A stretch of DNA of 21,301 nt from Phallusia fumigata. Its lineage: Eukaryota; Chordata; Ascidiacea; Phlebobranchia; Ascidiidae. Positions 1-9,300 of this stretch are shown in pieces. The notes below the pieces were generated by a model. It was not told the DNA's origin. It worked only from the letters and a program-made list of their open reading frames with translations, and did not search any database. How positions within the stretch are numbered: position 1 is the first letter of the stretch; the number at the start of each line of letters is the position of its first letter. Location: the NCBI GenBank assembly GCA_008931825.1, contig QXVZ01000191.1, forward strand, positions 1 through 21,301, given 5' to 3'. The translations under genes and the position numbers were made by a program.

Positions 1-1025
1 AGAAACGATTTGTTTAGGTGTGTTCATTATTTTCACAAACAAGAGCGTTATGCTGGTCAAGCCGGAACTAAAACACCTCACATGCAGTTGTCACAGAATT
101 ATTTTGCCAGCCTTTAATCCTGCAGTTCTGGGGAAATCGACTAAAACTTCGGTTAACTTTCAAACCTAAGATTTGTTTCTTAATTTTGTGATGGCTCAGT
201 TCGCTGCACCAACGGCTCACCACAGATGCGACAAAAAACAGCACAGTGCTTTAGGTTTGGAAAGTAACTTTGTAAAAAATTGTAAAACAACAAAAACCTT
301 AGGTTTATCGGCGGTGAAATATAATTTAGCGGAGGTTGATTGTTTAACTCAGTGGCTCCCAACCTTTTTTTATGCACTCCCCCTTTGCTTATTTTAGAAG
401 TTTTCATTCCTCTCTCACGAGATAAGAAGTGATAAAAAGTAATATTAACAAGTTTAGAACCACTAGTCTACCTCAAAAGAAATGCTAAACTTACTTATAA
501 ATGACTTTATGAAGTGGAAATTCCTCCTCTTAACTCATCAAATTCCTCCCTGGATAGAAATACTTCCCCGGTTGGGAACCACTGGTTTAACCACTTCGGC
601 ACAACCCGGCGTATGGAACCTGCCAATCAATTTAACATCCGGGAAAACAAGACAAAAAACCTGTGCCACATCACAAAACCAAACTGGTAGAAAACCATTA
701 CATGTGACATTGTTAAACAGTAGTTTCCAAACATGGATCAGTAGAATAATCATGCACAAAGACATTCAATCAATCAGTCGGTTGGATATTCTTGCAACAA
801 GCTGGTCGCATTTATAATTATTATAGCAATGATGACGTTGTCTATTTGGGTTTTCAGAAAGTAGGTGGTACGCGCACACCATTCGAACCGAGCAATGCTA
901 CGCACGTGAGTGCATAACGTTTAGGAACCAATGGTGTAAAATCAAAGGAACCAAATTGTGCGAGATAACTGGGAACGTAAGAAAATTCTGCTACACAGGC
1001 AGTGATTACGCAATAATCTTTTCAG
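1..1025 (+). other. Dmrt intron, 3' part (upstream exon outside window)
   Basis: No reading frame here shows a DM cysteine/histidine module or any other recognisable domain. The segment ends in the acceptor used at 1026. Its only structured content is the hAT-type element at 350-584. Confidence 0.65.
350..584. mobile_element. Non-autonomous hAT-type element (MITE) with 8-bp target duplication
   Basis: The left end reads cagtggctcccaacc and the right end reads ggttgggaaccactg, an inverted repeat of 15 bases with one mismatch. The flanks are gtttaact (342-349) and gtttaacc (585-592), an 8-bp target site duplication with one mismatch. Terminal CAGTGG and 8-bp duplications are typical of hAT transposons. 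There is no transposase frame in the 235 bp, so it is non-autonomous. Its left half (350-466) is also present inverted at 6691-6806. Confidence 0.82.
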
Positions 1026-1227
1026 GTGGCATTGAAACGTCAGCAGGCTGCCGAGGACGCGATCGCACTCGGACTACTCCTGGTAACCAATGGCAACACA
1101 CAGGACGCATCGGAGCACTCCATGGAAGAGGAAGAGCCGGAGAAAAACAAAAGTGAGGAGTTAGGAAAGGAAAAGCCAACGCAACAGCAGGTCGTTGATG
1201 AAACGAAAGAAAAATTGCAAATTCCAG
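1026..1227 (+). CDS. Dmrt: Dmrt exon: residues just after the DM domain
   Basis: The exon starts after the acceptor tcttttcag and ends before gtactt. It is 202 bases: 67 codons plus one base. It encodes VALKRQQAAEDAIALGL, then a Glu/Lys-rich linker (EEEEPEKNKSEELGKEK) ending KLQIP. The opening residues correspond to the VALRRQQA segment that follows the DM domain in vertebrate DMRTs. GTG at 1026 is an internal valine codon, not a start. Confidence 0.82.
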
Positions 1228-4200
1228 GTACTTCCTTGGCGCATATTATATAAATACATGTTTAAATAAATACATGTAATAACTTTGGCTTTCCAAAGCC
1301 TGAAGCTAACTGTAATAATTAGAATTGCAATATGATTTACTCCATTTGAAACCAAATGTTATTTTATTTGGTTACAAGTTTGTGCTGTTTTAGAAGTCTA
1401 GGTTTTTAAAATATAATTTTTTGATTAGCTCTACATGTAACAACCTACACCGCGGTCTGCACAACTGCTGTTGGGCAGACCCAAGGAACCAAATTGCCCT
1501 TGCATCCAATTTATATTTGACGACTCTTTGAAAACAGTTTTAGTAGCAATTAACTTTGCCAACCACGAAAAACAAAGCGTATCAAAGCCACTTGAAATTT
1601 TCACGCCATTTTGTCTGGAGTTAAAATGTCGTGCGAGGCCAATCAGTCAACCTGGAGCGCTGTTGTCAGCAGACAAGCACGTTTCACACAAAACAAGATG
1701 CAAAATGCGATAATGGCCTCTCCAGTTTCACCCTTTACTACACTGTCGCAACGGAATAGCACATCACGCCAACATAACCCATGCGCTGGGGTCAAACGCG
1801 ACCTGCCAATAAGCCAGGGTCGCGTGGTGGGTTACAATAATATTTCGAAACAGCGCTCACCCTCACAAAGATCCCTACAGTCCCCCGCGGGTCACTTGTA
1901 CAGCAGACGGGGTCAGTTATTCTCGTGCCAGCCATGGGTCTCGTGAGAAATCGCCATTACCTTGTCCAGCACGCGATTTAAGCGAGACTGGACATTATAC
2001 GTCGTGGGAAGAGGGGCTTGTTTTTTCCTGTGTGTGTTAGGTTGCAGATATGAGCGACATGGCGACGGGCTAAGGGGACGATAATTTTTAGTTATAGCGT
2101 TGTCCGTAAGGCTGTTGTGGGGTCAGATGTTCGTTAACAAGCATTAAAACTGTCACACGGGAGCTGTGAGGACGAGGAAACCAGTTTTAATATTTATATT
2201 GTGTGCTCATGGCATCGCAAAACCGGTATCTGTTAACCTATATCAATTCGTGAAGCTTGTTAGGCAACGGAACTCGAGTTTCAGTAAACATTTTCTGACC
2301 GGTAACTTCAAAATACTAGTAGTTGATGGATAATCATAGTGTTGATCTGCATACCAACTAACGTAAAAACGTATTACGTATTATTTTACGTTGCCTTGGC
2401 AGTGATAAGGTGCCACTGTATTTTAAGTGGCTTATATTTGTTGAGACACACCCGCTCAAGATCGAGTATTAAAATAAGTGGTTATGCCAACAAATATAAC
2501 CCGGTTCATACCTTTTTCATTTAAAACAATCGTTACTATTAATTTGCTCAACCAAGCTTAACACTTTTACTGTTAATTTGATTTAACCAACCACACTCTA
2601 TGCTGTTCGTTTTCTAGTCGTGATTTTTTTATCATAGCAATGACTACTGCAGTAGATAAAAACGCTAAAATCTCCCCATTCAACGGTTCAAGGGTCGTTT
2701 AAGGTGCAACTTATTCTCTGCATTCGCAACACGCGATAATCCCCTATAGGCATCTAGGCACGTTGTACTGCGCCCACAAACGTTGCCCAGCGTCTTCGCT
2801 TCACACCACCCCACTTCGTATCAAGTGTCGGTCGTGACCTTATTGTTTTGCCTACTACTGGTCATACCCCGTTGTCAACCAGTTGCCCCCCCCCGTGTCT
2901 CAGCTACATCTGGCGTTACGCGATATCGCTGGCTTAAATGATTGACGTCACGGCACTCGAAGTTCGAATAACTGTTTACTTTTGAATGTGCCTCTTCGAT
3001 TGGCTGTTGAAATTGAAAAAAAATTATTTTATGATTTGGATTTTGTTTTGATATGTTTTGGCGCGGCACGAAACAAATAAATGTAAATAAGTGTTTGGTG
3101 ATGTCACTCGTTGGATGACTGATGTATGACGTCAGTAGTAGGTGACGTGGAATAAAGAATAGCTGGGCCAAATAACATAATGTTAAATGTCATGAAAAAT
3201 GTTTTGTGGCAATATCGTAATGTTTGGATTTGTCATATGCACGTTAATGTGCATTAAAAACGTTTTTGTAGATTATGATACTAATGTCATAAACCACCAC
3301 ATCAAAACGCCCAGATGTATTACTTTTAAGGTTTTTTAATTTAGTCAACTTTCTTAGCTTTAGAAAAGCAGAAGCATCCCAAGAAAGTAAAGCAGACATC
3401 ACCCGCTCGCTGGTCACCTACAACTCAAGCAGGCAAAGAAAAAACAAGTTTGCCGGGATACGAGTCTCCAAAGCCGGCAAACCTCGGAGTAAACAACTCG
3501 ATCGTGGAGTCGTTTCGACCAGGACGTCTCTCCAATGATGAGATGCTGGAGCGACTTTTTCCGAAACAAAGAAGCAGCGTTCGAAAGCTGGTGCTCCAGG
3601 GCTGCAGCGGCGACGTTGTAAAAGCCATTGAGCATTTTCTCTCAGCTGAAGACTCTGGGGTTGCGGAAAAATTAAATGAGAGAACAGAAATGGTAGCTAA
3701 ACCAAATCTAAAAGGCGATTTTAATGTCACAATGCACATGACGTCCGATGTGACGAAACGTGACGTTTACAAATCTGACGTCATAACAAGTAGTCGCGCC
3801 GTCGAACAGACGTCATCTGTGTCAAAATCGCCACATCTTTTACAAAGTCTGGCTCAATCTGACAAACAAACAAGATATACTCTGATGCCNTAAGCGAGAG
3901 AACGGAAATAGCAGCTAAACCAAATCTAAAAGGTGATTTTAATGTCACAATGCACATGGCATCGCATGTGACGAAACGTGACGTAAACAAATCTGACGTC
4001 ATAACAAGTAGTCACGCCGTCGAACAGACGTCATATGTGTCAAAATCGCCACATCTTTTACACACTCAGTCTGACAAACAAACAAGATATACTCTGATGC
4101 CAGAACGTGTATATCTTAATAAAAGCCCGACCGCCTCACCCAGTAATAGCTCGACAAGTGCCTTCGACTCATCCGACATAGAGAGCCACGTCCACGCGCC

Positions 4201-4519
4201 GCAACCATTTTTACCGGCGACTCACATCTACGACGAGAAATATTTCCACCGGAACCCAAGGCCCGATTTCCCGCTGAAAACATTTGCTGAGTTTGGAATG
4301 TACAAGGACCCTCGTTTCTATTTCCCTACAAACGCTGACAGGCGCACAAGTTTTGAGGGATTCCCACCGCCTAACCTGTATTTTAATTTTCCCGGGATTG
4401 CGGCCCCGATATACGGCGGAAATTTTCGATTTCCTTCAGCCTTTCCACTTCCCGCCCATCCAGGGTGCTCTCGTTTTAACATTGACCCTTTCATCCCGCC
4501 TGGTAGCGAGCCAAGGTGA
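1026..4519 (+). CDS. Dmrt: Dmrt (DM-domain/DMA-domain transcription factor), 3' part, two exons
   Basis: DM-domain proteins are nuclear, zinc-dependent DNA-binding regulators of sex determination and neural patterning. Two exons are seen, 1026-1227 and 3364-4519. The first begins VALKRQQAAEDAIALGL, which matches the stretch just after the DM zinc module in Dmrt proteins. The second has a DMA domain (about 3522-3644), which points to the DMRTA (Dmrt4/5) class. Exon 1 ends with one base of a codon and exon 2 supplies two, so the splice is in frame. No cysteine-rich DM module occurs in 1-1025; it must lie upstream. In Ciona a DMA-bearing Dmrt gene acts in the anterior neural plate (known); assigning this locus to that gene is my inference. 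The last exon is broken by an N-junction duplication. Confidence 0.85.
1228..3363 (+). other. Dmrt intron, 2.1 kb
   Basis: It begins gtactt and ends cttttag. No coding exon is evident. It contains a palindromic segment (1775-1834), a run of ten C at about 2885, and TGACGTCA sites at 2943-2950 and 3127-3134. These could be enhancer elements of Dmrt, but nothing in the sequence proves activity. Confidence 0.65.
1775..1834. repeat. Imperfect nested palindrome
   Basis: Outer arms taaccca (1775-1781) and tgggtta (1828-1834) enclose inner arms cgcgacc (1797-1803) and ggtcgcg (1818-1824), with a 14-base loop. It could be a degenerate foldback element. Confidence 0.5.
3364..4519 (+). CDS. Dmrt: Dmrt last exon: DMA domain and C-terminal tail, interrupted by an N-junction duplication
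   Basis: The acceptor cttttag ends at 3363; the two bases 3364-3365 complete the split codon. A basic Pro/Ser/Thr linker is followed by the DMA domain (RLSNDEMLERLFPK ... VVKAIEHFL, about 3522-3644), a CUE-like helical module typical of DMRTA proteins. Next comes a Ser/Thr/Val-rich stretch rich in VTKRDV and SDVI motifs. Reading in this frame hits TAA at 3891, right after the N at 3890. The rest of the tail (RVYLNKSPTASPS ... PPGSEPR, stop TGA 4517-4519) is in a different frame. It is rich in Pro, Phe and Tyr. Counting one of the two ~0.21 kb copies as superfluous gives a continuous frame. Confidence 0.83.
3678..4101 (+). repeat. Head-to-tail duplication inside the Dmrt exon, N at the junction
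   Basis: Copy A (about 3678-3889) and copy B (about 3896-4101) are near-identical and separated by the N at 3890. The offset is 218 at the left end and 212 at the right end, because copy B lacks six bases (QSLAQSDK versus HTQSDK). Both offsets leave a remainder of 2 when divided by 3, so the copies sit in different frames. Scattered substitutions (MTSD/MASH, DVYK/DVNK, TSSV/TSYV) look allelic. The likely cause is two haplotype contigs joined in series; a true duplication is less likely. Confidence 0.9.
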
Positions 4520-5650
4520 TATCCCGGTGCGGGTTAAATGTAAGAGTTCGCAGTCTTGGTGATGTTAAAAATCCTCTTTATAGAGGGTAAAGGCGATAAT
4601 GCCCACGAGACGATTTCAAACAACCGATTTAGTGCGGAAAACTCTTTTCTTCTTGACTTATTCGGCTTGAGACGCACTTTCCAAGTTGAATTAGGAATAA
4701 TATCGTAAAAACGATACTTTCTACAAACAAACTATTTAGGTTGTCGTTACCGGAAACCGTTAGGTCGAAAATAAAACAAAAATGTATCTTCTATTTGACC
4801 GTTTCGACAACAACTCATGCCAATTTCAAGTTTCTTTCTCACCTTAAGGTTTCCTGTAACGTTAGCCAAAACTCGTTAGTTTGTAGGCAAGAGTATCGAT
4901 CATGTACCATTTTGGGCCAGTGTTTTTTCCAACGATCATCAGCAGACCCGTGTATGTTGTTCAAATGTAATTTTCATGGATGATCCGACATAAAGCAAGT
5001 TGCACGTGTATCAATCTACTCTCCCATACGGAAACGCACCGACTGGGCCACACAGAGCAGACCCAAAGTCACAGACAGCAGCCGGTAATCGACGAATCTC
5101 GAATCGCGCGGTTCATTTCGTCCAAATGACCCCTGACAGGCTTGCCAAAATTCCCTGGTTCGCAACAAGATTAAGTACAAGCTGGGTTGGGACCTTGACA
5201 GCGCCGAGTGACGGGACGACGAGTTTGGTTGGGTTTCGTCGATTTTGTGTCCATTTTTTGTTTCGTTCGCACGTGATTGGCTGCGCACATTATCATACTG
5301 CGTCGGACGAGGCTAGTAGTTGTTGGGGTTGTGTTTGGGGGCGCGGGGATTTTGTTACAAGACAAACAGAACTGCAACATACGCGAGAAACTCCTACGAA
5401 AAAAGTAGCGTTCGTCGGGCAATGTGCGTTCACTAACTCCAGGAGCCTGCAAACACAACTACCTTTGCCTTTTAACTGGTAAGAGTGTTTGGCCGAGCAG
5501 CAAACATTTCATACTCATGCTCGGTTCTCGATCAGTGTTCGGATATGATGCCGACATATATGTTTGTGATTTACGTATTGTAACTTTTTAAATGTCTGTG
5601 GTTTAAGCTATTGCTTCTCGAGAGAATAAAAAGTGTAATTTTTTGAAAAA
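4520..5650 (+). other. Probable Dmrt 3' untranslated region
   Basis: The stretch runs from the Dmrt stop to the poly(A) signal at 5625. An earlier AATAAA at 4770-4775 could give a shorter message. The open frame at 5000-5482 lacks an ATG and shows no domain, so I treat it as untranslated. Confidence 0.55.
5625..5630 (+). terminator. AATAAA poly(A) signal, probable Dmrt 3' end
   Basis: AATAAA is followed within 20-60 bases by T/GT-rich sequence (tcttgttatgttgcttgttg), the usual layout of a cleavage/polyadenylation site on the + strand. Confidence 0.6.
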
Positions 5651-5738
5651 TCTTGCATTTTGTCTTCTTGTTATGTTGCTTGTTGTTGTGCCAGTATCAA
5701 GTGTGAACAAGAGTGTCGAAAAAACCAATAATTGTGAA

Positions 5739-5744
5739 TTTATT
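5739..5744 (-). terminator. AATAAA poly(A) signal of the convergent secreted-protein gene
   Basis: tttatt on the + strand is AATAAA on the - strand. It lies about 355 bases past the stop codon at 6098-6100, and the intervening DNA would be the 3' untranslated region. It faces the Dmrt signal from about 110 bases away. Confidence 0.5.
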
Positions 5745-6097
5745 GCAAGCATGCTTGGCACACGTGGATTTTAAACTTAACTGAACAGTTTGCTCTTAAA
5801 TAAATACACGACATAGATTCAGTGTCTGTTGACTTGATCACAATTCTGTGTGTTCTGTTTTTACTTCTGCTTTGTTTTCTTTCTTTGTTTTTGTATCTAA
5901 AAAACAAAAAAACAAAAAAGCGCTCAATAAAGTCGTTGAGTTTTGAAATGACATTCAACAACTTAATTTTTACAACCTCAAATTCGTGATTTTTACAGCA
6001 AAAGGTTCGGAAAGTTATTGCAGAAAGCAATTTTGCTTTTTTAAAGGACTATCAATGTTTGAAATTGCCTTGATTAAAAGCAATTTTCTAAACCAAA

Positions 6098-6321
6098 TCA
6101 GCAATTGTTACCTTCGACTTGGACTGGGACTGGCTTAAGTTCCAACACAGCGGTTCCGCTTGCGTGCGGACCAACCACGAGGTCGAATTCAACCACGTGT
6201 TCATCTTTCTTCTCCTCCGACGGGAACACGTCATAATCGAGGGGCAGCCTCGTAATCAACGCTTCAGACGCATGGGCAGCAGTGAGAGAAATCGTACCGT
6301 TGTTGTAGGAGATGGAAAATG
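6098..6321 (-). CDS. GH-like gene exon 10: C-terminus and stop
   Basis: The acceptor is acatttgaag, without a strong pyrimidine tract. It covers residues 485-557, ending VEGNNC and TGA at 6098-6100. A gtaaca 15-20 bases before the stop could act as a donor, but no plausible further exon follows. Confidence 0.7.
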
Positions 6322-9300
6322 CTTCAAATGTTAAAAAAATAGTTACAAGGACAAACTACACCAAGTTTCTATAAGTTTTTACGAACCTTCGCTTAGTTTT
6401 TTAGTGTTAACACCTGACAGACTGAAACTTCTTTGACACGACGAGCTTCCCGTGTTCGCCACAGCAAATATGATGCGCGCCTTGCTCTTTAGCGCCACCG
6501 TGTAGCAATCGTCGGAGTTACTCCACTGCTTCTTGATCGCGACACTACCTGACGACAGAAAAACACAGATACTTCAAAACAAACGCACGTTTAACACGCG
6601 AATTGGCTTGTTTTACACCCATCGACTAATATAACAAGATGAACTACAGCCTTGGTCCTGAATGAGTGTAGTATTTCTATTTAGATACACCAATGGTTCC
6701 GAACCGTTTATTATTACTTTATATCACTTCTCATCTAGAAGAGCAGGAATGAACAGTTCCAAAACTAGCAAATTGGGAAATACATCAAAAAAGGTTGGGA
6801 ACCACTGCCCTATACTACATGTATGACGCTTGTACAATATCCAATGACAGATTGTCGGTGAAATCAGTACCTTCTTCTATGAAGGGAAGAAAGGTTGAGA
6901 AGGCGGCGAATATTTGTTTGTGTCTGTCGACTCGGTCAAACATCCCCGCGCAATCCGACGACCAGTTCTGGTCGGCGATCGACGCGTAAACTGACTTCGT
7001 TACTCCGAGGGAGAATTGGAGAAACAGACTGGCGAGAAGACGAACTCCTGCAAAGCAAGCGATGTGTTGCTGGTGCAAAAAATTTCAATTACACCGTTTT
7101 CGTGATTAAAATTAAATCTAAATTTTAATTTGAGCATTTGAAATTTCAAAATCATGTTACGATACTTTGATATAGCTTTCCGACTTGGGATTTTGTGTTA
7201 ATAACAGAAACTACATTATTTTTAAGTAAATTTTGTGTTGACAAAAAAATTATTTTACTCTGCGATGATTTAAATTAGATAATTTTACTGGCGAGGTTCC
7301 CAATTCCATACTTTCGGATGAAAAACGTGACACCATTAACGTCTCGGCATCAAAAATGCCTTTGACAATGTACTGCGCCCAAGAGACCTGTTACTAGAGG
7401 GTACAAGAAGGTTGAACTTGAATCCGTAACAAATCTAACCTGTTACTGGAGATTGTGGAACGCTGTTCGGGATTGATTCATCACTCGTACGGAATCTTCC
7501 CAACAACTTCCGATAACAATTATCGATGTCGCCATTAAATTCCACGTCGTCGAACGCGAGATTGTTCTCCGGGCGGTATTTGAACGAGGAGACGAATATT
7601 TGTTTTTTAGGCCAGGATTTGGGAACCATCGCCTGCAAAAGTTTGGTGGTGGATATAAATACAAGATAAACAGGAAATGTGTACAGCTTGGCGACTGTGT
7701 CAATGTCCATCAGTTTTTTCAAAAAACTGGTTACTAGGAGTAGGATTTTTGGATTTTTACTCGGAAACTTTGGCTGTTTACGAATGGTTTCACATTTAAC
7801 TTTATTAACAAATTAGCAGTTGCAAACTTCAATTTTGCCTTTTTTTGTAGCACAATCCCGTAGTTTAACTAAAAGGCTTCGATTTAAAAAATAAATGAAA
7901 TAGAATGTGCTTCCCTAAAATGTAAACATTATGCGTGTTGGATCTGTTATTCAATCTGATTTATTTCAAACATAAACTTGCCTTTAACATTTGTCGGAAT
8001 CCATAAATTTCACGTTCAATTTCATGTAGAGGCTTCCCCTTATCGACGATGTGGAAGTTCCAAGCATACAAGACGTCATAAGCTTCCCTGTCTTGGCCTA
8101 GATTTAAATAAAGGTGTTGGTAAATTGTGTCTTAAATAAATCAAATCGTAGCAAACAACTATTAAAATATCTGCAAAATTTCAGATAAACAGTGTTTAAG
8201 AATGCAGCTTTAATACACAAACAACAACTTTCCTTTATAGCTGTTACGGCAACCAAACCCACCTAGTGCTTCAATGTAGGGCCCCGCGCCTAACGGATGA
8301 GAGGAACCTGGTCCGACGATACGATGTTTGTCGTCGGAAATATTACGCGCCCTCATCTCCTCCCGGGTTTTCTTCAGTATCTCGACGTAATCTTGCGGTT
8401 CAACGTGCATGAAGAAGTAGCCGTCCGGCTCGTACGACAACTCGATATAGGGAAGACGCAACTCTGTAAGGTAGGGAAGGTTTCAGGTTACTGACGTCAC
8501 ATTTGGCAAATGACGTCATTCTGGATTGTGTGTGACGTCATGTACTGCTACATAATTCTACATAGTTCGGATTTCGAAACAAGTTGTTGCGTGTGAGGAA
8601 CGTCACAATGTCAAATGACGTCATCTGATGACGTAAATTTTAAATAACGGTTGTGCGTAATTTCGGATGATGTTCAAAAACACAATGTACTGGATAATGG
8701 TTAACAGCAGGCCCCAAAGTTAGCGTTAAAAACTCGTAATTCAGGTAAAAAGACAATTTTAAGGACCCTCTGGTACCAAGTAACATAAGAGTCCCCTGGT
8801 ACAAAGTAACAGTGTTGAAGTAATGCAGCTTTGATTGACAAATATGATATTCGAATGTTTTCAACTTACTAATTCCTTCAAGATATTCGAGCGAAATCGC
8901 CCAGAACTTTGCGAAATCGTTGATGAATTCGTTCATGAAGAAATTTTGGTCTTTCGTCGGGTCCTCTTTCTCTTTCATAGCTTGCTCTGGACTCCATTCC
9001 TCAATCTCAACCTTGATTCCTTGCTGCAAAAAGTCAAGAACATATAAGAAGAGAAAGTTGTAAGTTTTAAATTGTGAAAACAGTGAATGTTTTTGGCTAA
9101 AACAAAGCACATTTTTAGTACTTGAAACTCGAAACTGAAACTTACATGGTTTTTAGTAGTCTAATCTTCTTAAAACCGTCAAAGCCACGAGACATTTTGC
9201 TTTAATGATTTATAATCTAATTTTAGCATTAAAACAAACATTCCGAGTACATGACAACTTAACAACAAACATTTACCACACCTTTTCCTTTTCTTCCATG

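Noticed and set aside
1449-1485. Short inverted repeat ggtctgc ... gcagacc
   Set aside because: Seven-base arms are too short to mean much in a 2.1 kb intron.
3425-4002. Open frames on the - strand across the Dmrt last exon
   Set aside because: They are antisense of the DMA-domain exon and its duplicated tail.
5000-5482. 160-codon open frame on + followed by a strong donor-like ggtaagagt
   Set aside because: It has no ATG start and no domain, the composition looks random, and it lies between the Dmrt stop and poly(A) signal. It is more likely 3' untranslated sequence.
5740-6030. 96-codon - strand frame rich in Phe and Lys after the GH-like gene
   Set aside because: It is AT-driven composition in the 3' untranslated region; there is no good acceptor in phase and no domain.
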